Assembly: GCA_008360955.1 (NCBI GenBank)
Contig: LUCM01011199.1
Location: 64,735 to 128,734, forward strand
Source of the DNA: Fasciolopsis buskii
Taxonomy: Eukaryota; Platyhelminthes; Trematoda; Plagiorchiida; Fasciolidae
Length of the DNA stretch: 64,000 nt
Reading direction: 5' to 3'
How positions within the stretch are numbered: the first letter of the stretch is position 1; each line of letters opens with the position of its first letter. Shown piece after piece: positions 11,301-23,082 of this stretch. The notes under the pieces are model-generated. The model was not told where the DNA came from, made no database searches, and worked only from the letters and a program-made list of their open reading frames with translations. A program made the position numbers and the translations under genes.

Positions 11301-12678
11301 ACAACCGATTGGACGTGCACAAGAGTTATTCTTCTGAGAAAGTTTGGTTTTTTTTTGCAAGTTTTTCTGATCTGTATGCCATTTCCCAACGAGTGACTTC
11401 TTCCGGTTTAATGATGGTGCTCACTGGTGTTCTAATGAATTAAGCGCTTGTCACCTCGAAGAACAAAGGTTTCATTTCCATCTCCGACGGTTAAATATGC
11501 GTTTGACAATGACTTATCGGCAATGTTAAGGTGGATTATGCATCCTTCGAAAAAAAGGTTAGAGGTCCGATCCGAGGTCTGCCAATTACTTTGGTGATAG
11601 ATGCCAACTTGCTATCGCCGGGCTCGTTACCATATCCGGCCGATGTGGTTCTTTGCCACTCCGCGTTTTAGGGTCATAGTCGCTCCCCATTCCCATCCGC
11701 CGTATAGTGGGTCGTAGTGGCTACGTGACATGACCCTTCCACCACATTCATGCACGAGACACGCCAAAAAAGCCCACAAGACGAATGAGGACATTTAGAG
11801 TAAACAAACCAGAAACGAGTTTGTAGTTGAACGTCATGCGGTGATGAAACATTGTAAATGTGATTTCTTAGTCATTTCCGTTAATATTCGTTGGTATCTA
11901 ACGGGTAATTCTAATTTGTTCCTCATCCAGAAATTTGCCATCTCCCCGACCAAGTTAACTGGTGTCAACCTTGAAATTAGCAATAGAGATTATCCAAATA
12001 CGTATGGCATAAACTTTCTTCCACTTACTTCGTGCTTTTTGAGCCATTAGGGATAGGGAAATAATGTGAGAAAAATAAGACGATAATATAACCATTTTTC
12101 GAAATGGCGTGCCATGTATATGCCAGCTCCCTCATTCTCTTTGTCGTCTTCCACGTCACCATTATGAAATATTATCGCGCTGCACAGAATCATGTAAGCG
12201 ATCATCCAGAGGGTCGAACTCCTAGCTTTTGTCTTGTGAACTTGATGTAGAAAGTGCCACAGTGATAAAGAGACTCTAAAATTTTTTGGGAAGCTGTACC
12301 ACTTCGTGTGCCTCTTGACTTCAGCTTAGAAATACAGTACTTCCAGGGCTTCCCAGGTTGGCGATTATTGAAGGTTTACTTTCGTATCCTATTGCTTGAT
12401 TACAGTTTCTCAAATCAAGGAGCTACGGCTCCATTTGGTAGCGGGCTACAATCGCCACTTCACACTGTCATGCTCAAGTTCTTGAGGCATTGAGTGATTA
12501 ATTCATTTGTTTGGTGAGTATCCGCTACATTTTGAGAATCTTCTCTCACTCTCCCGCGGGCATCTGTTTGGTGAAACGGACCTCACGTTATTCACGGCTA
12601 ACCACCAGTTTATGGGCAACATCGGGATACGCCCTGAGCCTGGATTGGTTGTCGTGATTGTTACTAACATGTACTATG

Positions 12679-12726
<48 letters not shown>

Positions 12727-12902
12727 GTCCCCTTATTGTTAATGAATATTTGCGTCCCTGGCAGATAGGCCCTCTAATATTGTGGCAGGTTATCGGTTAT
12801 GGTTTATTAGGATACCTTCACAGTACATTCTTTTTGAACATTGGCAAAGGTTGACTAGTCAATAGAGAATTAGGAAGTCTTTCTTGAACACTTATTTTCC
12901 AG
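11301..12902. other. intronic stretch with a microsatellite
   Basis: Intron 2 of gene A. A short open stretch at about 12130-12194 ends in CAT/GTAAGC and could be a skipped exon, but the acceptor is weak. Otherwise nothing is recognised apart from the ATT microsatellite. Confidence 0.3.
12676..12726. repeat. (ATT)n trinucleotide microsatellite
   Basis: About 17 uninterrupted TTA/ATT units. The tyrosine run in the open frame here is an artefact. Confidence 0.95.
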
Positions 12903-13033
12903 TTCCCTATGAAGGTCGAATTACCACGCTGTTGTCTGGAGTGTTCGAAAAACTGGAATCTCAAATTTATGAGCTAATGGCTCGATTGATACCTGAGCGG
13001 AGTACATTGGATGGATACGCTAATTACGAGGCG
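12903..13033 (+). CDS. gene A, candidate exon 3
   Basis: The acceptor is ACTTATTTTCCAG and the donor is GAG GCG/GTAAGC. It enters with two bases and leaves on a codon boundary, which fits exon 2 before and exon 4 after. It encodes about 43 residues: PYEGRITTLL, then a helical FEKLESQIYELMARL, then PERSTLDGYANYEA. It is charged and helical and looks like part of an alpha-helical bundle. I cannot name the family. Confidence 0.6.
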
Positions 13034-13980
13034 GTAAGCTAACATAAAATCATGAAAGCAGTTTTCGTTCGTATGCCAAGAAAGAGATGAGCACCCATTG
13101 TTCTGTGCTTTTCTTTATTCCCTTTTACAGACTTTGCACTACTGAAATTACTTAGGTAACCAAATAATGAATCACATCAATGAGTAGTGAGAACCTGACT
13201 AAGCTTGAAAACTGACCCAGCAATACGCGATCGCACCTGGATGAGTGTGATCCACGTTTCCGAGATTTTATAGGTCGGGTGCTGTAGACACTTTTGTGTG
13301 ACAAGTATCATTGTTGAAAAATATCTTACTAGTCACATTATTCTTCCGCTTTCAGTAAGGTGTACACCTGCTCGTAGGTATCTGATCTTTTTCTCAGACT
13401 AACCACATGAGTTTTTTTACTTCGAGTGCTCCGATTTCATCGCGTCCTTTAAGTACCACGGGGACAATCTATCTAGTCTAGCTTCCTTACGTTTTGTTCC
13501 AAAAAACCTTTCCCTAGCGGTCTCCATTTTTCGTGGGGGACTGATCTTTATCTGCATCATCTCATTTGCGAGGATAAATGGATTCATTTCGGATGTCCTC
13601 TACCCAACGACCCTGAGGGCAAATCGGTGATTCGCGGAATTTAGTGATTATTTCGTTTGGACCTGGCCTTCGTGGTTCAATACTTCGAATCACTCGGTGA
13701 AAGTTGCGAATTCTACTGATAATCACATTTTCCATTTTCCTAATTTTTCTTATCGGTCAGTTCTCACGATCATCCCACTAGCTTCTGGTGACGTCTCGGA
13801 GATATGCTCTCACTGTACGTGACATCCGGAAAAACAGGCTTGACAGCACCCGACAGCATGGGTGGTCTCAGCTTTGAATTCTCTCATGGCCGCTCAGCTT
13901 CCCACTTGGCAGCCCCCAGTTAGTTGCGCCCCTACTCTTTAAAATGATCACATTGTTCTTTCAAGAATCACCATCGTTTA
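13034..13980. other. intronic stretch, nothing recognised
   Basis: First part of intron 3 of gene A. No ORF or repeat that I can name. Confidence 0.3.
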
Positions 13981-13984
13981 GGCT

Positions 13985-14365
13985 TAAACAGCCAGGCAAG
14001 CCTCACCTACCGCTGCCTTCTCGCCAACGTTACCTGTTTCGATAAGAAGAGTGAATAATTAAAGGGAACAGGGAGTGGACCTGCACAGGTGGGAAAAGAT
14101 AAGAAGGCTGCTGTAGCCGACACACGGAACAAAGTCTAACGGTACAAACACACACTTTCATTTATTCTAATCCGACAGAAAATGACAGCATGGTCGCCAC
14201 TGTGCACAGTTCACTGGCATGTCCTTCAGTGTCTCCACCAGGCTAGCCAACGGGTCTTTCGGACCCCAACCACGAAGATGAGACACCTGCTTTTACTAAG
14301 TTCGCTGTGCATTTTCTCATTCCACATTGCCAGGTCATCTGCTAACCTCCAAAAACGTAAATTCA
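13985..14365 (-). mobile_element. RTE/SR2-like 3' end and 3' UTR, antisense
   Basis: On the minus strand the first ~100 bases match the C-terminus of the RTE at 3.78-3.86 kb (a GGGGTCCGAA(A/G)GA block and a GGAGACACTG(A/G)(A/G)GGA block). The rest follows its 3' UTR block by block (GTGTGTTTGTAC, TTGTTCCGTGTG, ATTATTCACTCTT, GAAACGTGTAAC or GAAACAGGTAAC). The 3' terminus lies near 13985, with GATGGTGATTC bases beyond. It is a severely 5'-truncated insertion in intron 3 of gene A. Confidence 0.75.
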
Positions 14366-14437
14366 CGTTTGACAATGGGTCCTAGTTTGGATCGAAGCGT
14401 CACAATAGAAGTTATAACTCAGTGTACGCCTTCTAAC

Positions 14438-14439
<2 letters not shown>

Positions 14440-14474
<35 letters not shown>
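14440..14474. repeat. (TA)n microsatellite
   Basis: About 17 TA units, uninterrupted. Confidence 0.95.
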
Positions 14475-14475
<1 letters not shown>

Positions 14476-14656
14476 AATCAGAAAGCTTCGACACTACAAG
14501 ATGAAATTAAGCACCGTTTTGTATATCAGTGAGTTTTACCCATTTTTTCCTGCTCTCCAGTTATTTTTTAGACTTCCTTAAAAACGACCTGAAAATCCTT
14601 CACCGGGCCATCAATTATAAGCCGTGTCTTTCATATCACCGCGGGGGTTGTCAAAA

Positions 14657-14990
14657 GATTTATGTGATTGGCACTTATCCGCATGTGAATAATTCGCTCA
14701 TAAAGTACTTTCAGATGCCACACATCCTCTTCACAACGATCTTCCAGCGTACCGCTCTCATGTTTCAACAAGGTCCGCTTTTGGTCACATGCCCTCTAGA
14801 ATCAGTATATATGGGAACTCTGTCCCATATCTAGCACGCATCTTGATAAACTGTGACCGTATTTCAGTGGTGTTCCTGAGCACCCTATCTTAATGTGCTC
14901 AAAACATTCGTTGACGAGTTTATTTTTTCTTCACTTTTACAAGACAGTGAGTGCAACTATTTTCTTACTTTTCCCTAACAGAAGTCAGTG
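14657..14990 (+). repeat. dispersed repeat family alpha, copy 2
   Basis: Second copy of the repeat at 6130-6520, same orientation, with all landmark blocks (CTCATGTTTCAAC, TAGAATCAGTATAT, GGAACTCTGTCCCATAT, AGCACGCATCTTGATAAA). It lies in intron 3 of gene A. Confidence 0.75.
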
Positions 14991-14999
14991 CACGATAAT

Positions 15000-16405
15000 A
15001 GGTCGAAAAATAACCACTCTGTTGTTAGACAGTATTTGAGTTATTTCTAGGAATTTTTTTAAATTTGTTTTCGGCATACATCAACGACCTGTCACTATGT
15101 TCATGGGGTTCGTTGTGCTAATGATATTGCTCTGTGTTAAGCTACATCTGAAACAGGATTTTCCCAATCTTTTTAGCTTTATTTCCCACATTTACATTTT
15201 TTCTGTCAATCTTAATTTCCCGGAATTTGTTGATTGTCTGTTCATTTCTTCCTACCTGACCCTTCTTCATTGTCGCAAGATCCGCTCAACAGAGTGGATT
15301 TCGTGAAATAATACTAATCATTATTAATAAAAACTTGCGGTTGAGTCACATCAGAGTCAAACCAAACAATGTGATGCATACCCAATTGAACTCGATTTCA
15401 AAAGCAGTAGAACAGCATCTCCTCTTTATCTTCAATGTTTTTCTCACTGTTCTTCATCATTCTTGTCATTTTCACTTGTCCATTTAAGGGGATTACAGAA
15501 CCCTTTGCCGAAGCCTGCCTGTTACTAATGGTTTACCTCTCATACTACGTGTATTACATGGACGTTTATTGAAACTCCAATTTGCCTTACCCAAAGTACC
15601 AACCAATCGGAACGTGTCTCGGCTGACGGCAGTATTTCAAGAATCCTTCACTTCCTTATTATAATGAGGTGATGAACACAGCCGCTTTTGATTCAAGTGC
15701 GAACGTGTTCACGCAGACATCTTTGTGAACACGAATACAAACTAAGCATGTATCTGACCGTGTTAAAGATCAAATGTCGTACTGGGGAAACAATAGAAGC
15801 GAAGATTTGCTAATCGACCGATGGATGTTACTTGTTATTAGCGCAACAGTTCCAGGTTTCCACTCGAAATTAGAACCATTGTTGACCTAATGTAGTGATA
15901 ATAATATTCATTTTCCGTTAGTTGCATACTACAATGCCGTCCAAAGTTTTGGAAGACTTTTGCAATCCAACCCACCAAAATTTCCACGAAAGATATCATA
16001 TAAACGCTAATGAACCCTGATGTATACATATCAAATCGACCAGTGCGTGGTCAAATGTCTACATGCCGCTAATACGTAGGTTGTCAATAGTTGACTTCTG
16101 CATTCATTGTACAATCCAACTCACACAATGGTTGAATACTCACGCAGAATCCGAGGAGTGGCCACGTATCACGAGCGGATAAAGGTGTAAAGGTGTCACT
16201 CCGACCGACAGCAACATCTTAGTATCAATCATTCTTTATTCATTTTGTTCTAAATTAGCGTTTATTGTCGAACAAATCAGTGATTGGCGTTCATATATGC
16301 AATTGTTCAAACCAGTCTTCTTGTCATATTGTAATTCACTGATGAATCTTTGATGCCTACTGTTGCTGTTTGCTTTGTTGTAACCTAAATGTCGATATTT
16401 CATAG
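15000..16405. other. intronic stretch, nothing recognised
   Basis: Remainder of intron 3 of gene A. The plus frame 15097-15306 is hydrophobic but lacks splice sites and any copy elsewhere. Confidence 0.3.
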
Positions 16406-16505
16406 CGTTTCGTGGGCACGTTTGACGGGATATTCGCTCTACTTGAAGACGTATGTGAGCGAGTCGCGTGTATGTATGAGATGCTGGAGCACTGCGTGAC
16501 TCACC
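16406..16505 (+). CDS. gene A, candidate exon 4
   Basis: The acceptor is GATATTTCATAG and the donor is a full-consensus CACC/GTGAGT. It starts on a codon boundary (as exon 3 requires) and leaves one base. It encodes 33 residues, RFVGTFDGIFALLEDV followed by CERVACMYEMLEHC, a helical Cys-containing segment. The alternative acceptor frames are closed by stops, which supports this reading. Confidence 0.6.
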
Positions 16506-16625
16506 GTGAGTTCTGTGTGCTGCAACCTGTTTTAATCCCCAGCTTCTTTTTACCTACTGCGGACCATTTAAACTAAAAACTAACGTCTGGAGTGACTTCG
16601 CTATGCCACGCATACTACTTGCTAC

Positions 16626-16680
16626 TTCTATATATATATATATATATACATATATATACATTTATATTTATATATATGTA
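16626..16680. repeat. AT-rich dinucleotide microsatellite
   Basis: (TA)n with ACATA, TTTAT and GTATG interruptions. Confidence 0.85.
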
Positions 16681-16699
16681 TGTGTATGTGAGAGAGAGG

Positions 16700-18655
16700 G
16701 ATGGAAAGAAAGGTGCTGTCGAATCTGACGCAACTTACATCACGTGAACACCTTCTCATCAAATATGCAGTGATATATTGAATGAATCATTTAAGTTTGT
16801 ACTGGAATTATTCAGCAAGGAGTGTCGAGGCCGCTCAACAATGAGCTGCAAACTCCGATGTTATCTACCGTGGTGATATGATAGAAAATCGCTCGATATT
16901 TTATTTTCAACTTTGCAAACAAAGAGTCCGCTAGACTGAACCAACCGAGAGTTGTCCACGTCAGAATGGCCTACCTAATATTTGGAGTACGGTGTCGATA
17001 CACATTAGTTATCTATGTCCTTGTCATTACTCTTCAATAGATTTTTGGTCATCTTAACGTGAGGCCTAGCAACTGAAGGGGGCGTTTTTTCACCCTTTGC
17101 CTTGAAATCTTGGTTTTTGTGGTTTTATCTTCTATGCTGGAGTTGTATTCAAGTATTTCGTGTTTATTTCATTTGGCCCAGTTTCTTTTGTGGCACGCCA
17201 AACTTGCTGATTACTTCGACTGGAGTATCGCACGGGTGATCGTGAGTGTGTTCTGAACAGTTGGACTGTACCCATGCCCCGGTAGGCCAGTTTAGCACAA
17301 ATCTAGAGAATCCCATTAAAGTCCAACTACTGACGGCGCTGTCAGTAGTAAAGATAAACTTTCAACCTATCACTGTGAGGTTTGAAAAAAGTGGTTCTTA
17401 TTGCTACTCCTGATGGCTGCAACCAGACTGCATACTAGTAACCAAAGGCTCCCGGAGACACACAACCGGTTTCGAGGTCTTTGCTGTTCATTAGGTATAC
17501 GTTCTGTGAATTCACCTACACGCTCGAACACTCTGACTGCACATTGCCGCTGGAATCTCGTTTGTCACAGGCGCGAAATCGATCGTATCCTTCCGGGAAT
17601 CTTTGTTTATCCATATATATATACTGCTGGTTGAAAACGCAGACTATGCAATAAACCTCACATGCCCACTTTCTGCTCCATTTTTTAATAACAGAACAAA
17701 ATGCTTAAGTTTTTATTCCTATTATTAAGCCGAAAGTGATGAAGCTCTTCAACGATCGATCGTAAGACTTGATGTCATAACGCGAGCAGATATGCTAGAA
17801 ATTCAGTCGAGAGCCCATCTTAGCCATCTTATGTATATATGAACCACGATATGTTATGATCTCTCTGGGGAGAACAGAGTGAGATTCTTGTGGAATAATT
17901 TAACGTGCCTATTTCTAGAAATTCAGAATTGTTAAATGCCTGTACTTAATTTCACCCCAGTCTTTCAGCATATCTTGGTTACTTTGATGTGATGCCCAGC
18001 AATTGGAGTATGAAACTATTTTTATCTCGTGCGCCTAGAAGTTTCACGATTTTGACGTTTTTATCCACCGTTTAGGTGGCTTATTAGATTATCACGGGAC
18101 ATCAAACATATTCTGGATAACCCAAGCTATGGTGTTTTTATATTAACCATGCCCTGGAGCTGAGCGCACTTGCACGCAACTCACGTTAAGTGAAAAAAAT
18201 CAGTATATTAAATTTAATACGTTTACTATATTCCGGTGGAATTAAACTGTTTTTTTTTCGTAAAGTCTTTAATTTTCTCATTTGGTGTGCCTGTTTAGAA
18301 AGCGGCCAACGTTTACGTCACTGTAACTACAATTTTTCCCTTATCCGTAGTGCTCTATATTTCTTATCCGCGTAGAAGGAATTTCTCATTTTATTTGTGT
18401 CGAATAAAACAACTTTGACAGGTATAAGAAAATGAGGCAGTTTCTTCGAAAATGTTCCTGCAAACAATGTCTTTTTTGCAATTTTTTTGCGGGTCACTTC
18501 TGGTATGCACTCATCAATGAAATTGCTGGCTTGTCGAATTAGCATCCTCAACGTTATCCACTTCTGCGCTGTGTTATTTATCTTTGCCCAACACTGATGG
18601 CTTTTCTGTTTTTCATTTACTATCTTAAAGCATCGAACGTCTGCTTATTACAGAC
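16700..18655. other. intronic stretch, mostly unrecognised
   Basis: First part of intron 4 of gene A. It holds one repeat also seen at 25.8 kb (listed separately). No coding signal was found. Confidence 0.3.
17270..17390 (+). repeat. dispersed repeat family gamma-2, copy 1
   Basis: Matches 25820-25945: GGCCAG(T/C)TTAG(C/T)ACAAATCTAG, then TAA(A/C)..CCAACTA or TCTAACTA, and GG(C/G)(G/A)(C/T)TGTCA(G/A)(T/C)AGTAAA(G/A)ATAA. Same orientation. No ORF. Confidence 0.5.
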
Positions 18656-18659
18656 CCCA

Positions 18660-21050
18660 GAAGTCATAATAGTATCTTATATTTTAGCATTCACAACAGC
18701 GAGTGGCTGCTACACTCTGAACCTCCGGTCATGAGAGACGAAGCCGAACAATTCGCCGCGGTCAACAATTTATCTCAGCTAATTAACCTCCCCACACATA
18801 TGCCCGATCGAACTGTTGACCGTGCCCCTACTCTTGACCCTAACCCCACTGTTTATTACTTCCCCTGGGCTCATCGGAACATTGTGTTATTACACTATCC
18901 GTCAACTTCACCCACCATAATCCTGCACCCTCCTCAAGACACGTATTTCGGTGCTGCATTTCAGCCGACTGAGACGATTTCCGCGACTTTTTAGCTCCCT
19001 ACTCTCTAAATGACTTACTTTACTTCGGACGTTTTCACATCCGTTTCCAACTTTACTGACATCGTTCATCAAGACCTGGATCTCTTTATTCCACGCTTTT
19101 CCAAACCAGGCAAATCTGAATCGTGCTGTACGCTTGAAGCGCTCAACATTTCGCCGCTAACTCTGATCACCCACCCTCGTCTTCCACCACTGTCTCGTCC
19201 AAGATAGGATTAAACTTTCAGCAACCATACAGAGTTAAAGAGCGCTCCGCCCGCTTTAAGACAGAATGCCTGCTCTCCTCCGCCACCATTAGTCGAATTT
19301 GTTGTTCTCTCTCTAAAGCCGTCTCGCGCGGTTTCTGTCCTCCCCACCTCGTTTTCCTCTCATATGTAAATTGGTGATTTTGTTTGTCAATGACATAAGA
19401 AAGCTGAGGTTTTTACTCCCCCGTTTGCTTCCGATTCAACTTTGTTCTATTCTCCTGCATCATCGGCTTCTTTTTCCATTGTCCCTGTTCTTCTACCTCA
19501 CATTAGCCCTGAAATGATCCACCATACATTGCGTTCTCAAACCACCCATTCCGGATGGTGTTCCACTCATCGTCCCCGAAATATTTGCCCCTAATTCGTC
19601 TCCTCTTTTATGTCGCATCTTCTATCTTTTCTTCAGGCTTTCTACCTTTCCAACCTTTTGGAAACACCGTGATTTTTCCTTTGCTAAACTTGGTGATTAC
19701 ACTGACCTTAACAACTATCGTCCGATTTTCCTCACATCTGTTATCTCCAAAGTACTTGAAACTGTCATCTCCGACCAACCGCGTTCGTTTCTCGAGCGCG
19801 AAGGACTACTGAGAAACCGCCATCATGGTTTCAGATCCCACCCCTCAACAAGCGATCTACTGGTCTTTGTCTCGCACTCCTAACCAGTTTCATCCGACAA
19901 CCACGAAGAAGCACCTAGTCTCGCTCGACATTTCTAAGGCCTTCGACCGAGTTTGGTGCGAATATCTTTTGTCGAAACTGCCCACATTCGGATTCTCGCT
20001 GACTCTCCTATCGTGGATATCAAGTTTTCTCAGTTGGTGAAAAATATCCCTACAAATTGATGGGATCCTGTCCCGGCTGTTTTCTGTAAATGCGATTCAG
20101 TACTTGCGTCCATCCTCGTTCTTTCATTCACTACTGACTTCTGTCCACTACCTCCAACCTACTCCATTATTTTGTTGACGATTTCACTCTTCATTGTTCT
20201 CTTTCTTACCGCACTCTTCGCCATGCAGACAGTGACATCGATCGCGACCGTTGTGTCATTAATGTATCTCTAAACTCCGATCTTGAGTACCTCTCTTCCT
20301 GGGGCTCCAAAAACCATGTCACATTCAGTGCTTCCAAAACCCCTCCTCTGTCAGTTTCCCTAAAAAGTCAATCCTTTCGCCCACTTCCATTCCTTGGCTT
20401 CTCTGTTCTGAATTCCCCAGACTTTGTTTCTCTCCTTATGTTATCCATTAGTTTTCCATTATGCTGGTCTTCCTTCATATATGAGCTTGGTTCTTGCGCT
20501 GCGCACAAAGTTTGTTTTCCGTTCCATGCCAGGCGTTTCTTCACGTTAGCTCATCTCCCATTGTATACTGCAGTCACTTTTGGGGTGGAACTTCGTCTTC
20601 TTCTATTTCCCTTCTTGACCGAGTCCAGAGAGCGACCATCGGGCTCATTGACGATCTTTCACTTATATCTACTCTGCAGTCGCTGCCCCATTGTCGGGAA
20701 GTTGTTTTGCCATCTCTTTTCCACCCTTGTTACTTCGTTTTTTGTTCTTCTGAACTTGTATCATCAGTACTTGTTCCTGTAAACTTTTCTCGCTTTACTT
20801 GCACACAAGCCACTGGTCAGCTTTATTAGATTTGTATTGTTCGGTGTCGCACTTCTTTATCTCAGTCTTCTTTCCCCCGGACTTCCAAACTGTGGAACCC
20901 TCTCCCACTTTCTGTATTCCCCCCCATTTACAACCTTTCACTTTTCAAGAACAGGATCAACAAACAGATTCTTATGTAAATGTCTCCTTCACTTTTCCGT
21001 TTACAGTATGTCTTCCACTCTATTTCACTCTATGTAATTGAAAAACGCTG
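18660..21050 (+). mobile_element. Jockey/CR1-like non-LTR retrotransposon, long decayed copy
   Basis: Longest non-LTR remnant in the window. Order on the plus strand: end of the endonuclease (HNSEWLLHSE near 18700, then FAAVNNLSQLINLPT and RTVDRAPTLD), linker (19020-19200), fingers of the polymerase (ALRSQTTHSG-like near 19530), a YLKLSSP/FSSAKDY region (19750-19810), the palm motif LVSLDISKAFDRVWCEYLL (19910-19965), and SLTLLSWISSFL (20000-20035). The catalytic FADD box near 20170 survives only as FVDDFTL-like codons. The thumb and C-terminus follow, with LLDRVQRATIGLIDD (20610-20655), LPHCREV (20690-20710) and LWNPLPLSV-like codons near 20895. Many frameshifts. It sits in intron 4 of gene A. 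Confidence 0.8.
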
Positions 21051-21059
21051 CGCTGGATA

Positions 21060-21900
21060 GTTTCATTCCTTGCTTTATTACCTTAGCAATCCATATGGCA
21101 CTTGAAACATTTAAATGATCTTCTCTGTTGGTGCATCAAATGTTAGCATTTATCAGGTTCAGGATTAGAATAAATAACTTCCGTCTTAAAATTCTGACAG
21201 GGGTATAGATAACTTTCCGCTCATTCTCCGATGTAATTGACCTCCAGGATTAAAAATGTCCTTGACATGGTTCATTCGTTCAATATTATGTAAATGGTGG
21301 CTTTTTCACTTTGAAACTCCACAGAATTTTAAATTCAGCGACGTTCTTAATCAGTTTGTTATTTTCTATATTGTGTTATGAAAAATTCTCATTGTTTTTG
21401 GCTCACCGATTCATTTGGACGATAACAGCATGGACCATTAACGTAGGGTACTTAAGCGACCTCGACGCAGAGTCAACTCTGATGTAAATCAAGATTCATC
21501 CCTAAGTAAAAGTTCTCTAGTTCACGATCAGCAATGATTGTTTGATCCCAACCAACGTAACAATTATCGCAACATCATTAACTGGTTGGCCTAAGCTTGT
21601 AAATAAATGCCCAACTGTTATTAGAATATTCGATAAAATGGGCGTCTTTGTTGGGCAAGCGAGATAACGAACATTCATGTATACAAACTAGGGTGAATCC
21701 TGGAACTTTTCTAAGCACGTTTATGAAATTTCGAAGCTTATTTCGGATTCCTAGCTTTTTTCATATCACTTCGTTCCGATAACTGGTCATGTTATAACCT
21801 ACATACTGATTTGATACGAGAAAATAGTAAAACCTTTATGATATTTGCTGGTACTCGTTTCTACCTCATACATATCCGAACCTTCAGATTGGCAGAGGAT
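21060..21900. other. intronic stretch, nothing recognised
   Basis: Between the non-LTR element and the tetranucleotide repeat. AT-rich, with no ORF or named motif. Confidence 0.3.
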
Positions 21901-22035
<135 letters not shown>

Positions 22036-22184
22036 ATAGAGATTGATGATTGATGATGATTGAATTATTGTTTGATTACAGATAGATCATGATAGATAGA
22101 CAGATAGAAGGTGATTGGTTAATTGATTGTTTATTGATTGATAATAGATAATTGAAGATAGATAGATAAAATGGATTTGATAGT

Positions 22185-22650
22185 ACTGTAACAACGAAAC
22201 TCAACCTGGACGTGGTGTGACGGCTTGCGTGCCTCCATGATCCAACGAGCTATACAGGATGGCTTATCTCAAGCCGAAGATCCAATCATGCCTGGAAGGT
22301 CAATGGGTAGAGGCCTGACGAAGTAGTCTCCTGATCCTCCAAGTTGGGGGTTGATCTGAGTTAGCAGCTCAGTCGGAAAAACGAGTGGAAGACTAATTGA
22401 TCCAAGTAGATGGGCGCCCACTCAGCTATTCTTCGCTGCCTTGTGGTCAGATTCTTGTCAGAACCAAAGGCTTTGATTGAGAACCCTAATCGTCCTTCTG
22501 CTTAGCGGCTGGACTCCCTAGCAGTACCCGTCCATTATTGCCCATGAGTTACACGCCTACAAATAATTCCATACTGCATCGGTCGTCGCACAGGATAATC
22601 AGGACCGCGCTGCCCATTGCATCGAGCGGGGTGGGTAGTGATAAGTATGC
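22185..22650 (+). repeat. dispersed repeat family beta, copy 1
   Basis: Shared with 28760-28925 (5' part only) and 60668-61265, all in plus orientation. Landmarks: ACAACGA(A/G)ACT, CAACGAGC(T/C)ATACA, AAGCCGAA(G)(A)(T/C)TCCAATCAT, then GG..GGCCTGACGAAGTAGTCTCC. Copies 1 and 3 also share GTTGAT(C/T)TG(A/G)GT, ATTGATCCA(A/G)G, AACCCTAATCGT(C/T)C or AATCCTAATCGTTCG, TCTGCTT and ATAATCAGG. No frame is conserved. The antisense 134-codon frame at 22535-22939 is not supported by copy 3. Confidence 0.75.
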
Positions 22651-22888
22651 TACTACTCAGAGTTCCCTCTCTTTTATTCAACCCTCGATTTTTTGTGTCT
22701 TTTATCTTCGGAACACCCGCACTTGGCAAGCGTGAACTGCATCTAATAATGTTTGCTTTTATGTATTTACCCGTTTGCTTTTCACGGGTGCCCACACTGT
22801 TTATGTGTTTTTTAAGACCGACGATTGATTGTCTGATCCGGCTAAATTCCATCTCCACTCCTCTGTCGCCATCGAAAATAACTTTCAG

Positions 22889-23082
22889 TGGATTTGGATG
22901 CGGTTGATCTGGATCTGGATTTTTTGTTTCGGTTAACAATGGGATCTGTTCGTGCTAACAATTGCTCTATCCAGACAGATCATTTGACAAACCTTCATTG
23001 GATTCCGATTCCAATTGGGATGGGACAAGGTCGAAAGTGCTTTTTGACGGAATTTGAGCGTCTGTTCGGGAAAGTGAGGCAG
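22889..23082 (+). CDS. gene A, candidate exon 5
   Basis: The acceptor is AAAATAACTTTCAG. Two in-frame donors exist, AAA/GTGAGG at 23074 and CAG/GTTGGT at 23083, both on a codon boundary. It enters with two bases, matching the single base left by exon 4. It encodes about 64 residues: DLDAVDLDLD acidic start, then FRLTMGSVRANN, an IPIPIGMGQGRKC loop and FLTEFERLFGKV. It is the largest internal exon of gene A. No catalytic motif is recognised. Confidence 0.55.

Noticed and set aside
12507..12854. Tyr-run ORF
   Set aside because: Created by the ATT microsatellite.
22535..22939. 134-codon minus ORF
   Set aside because: Antisense to family beta and to the better-supported exon 5 of gene A; not conserved in the other beta copy.
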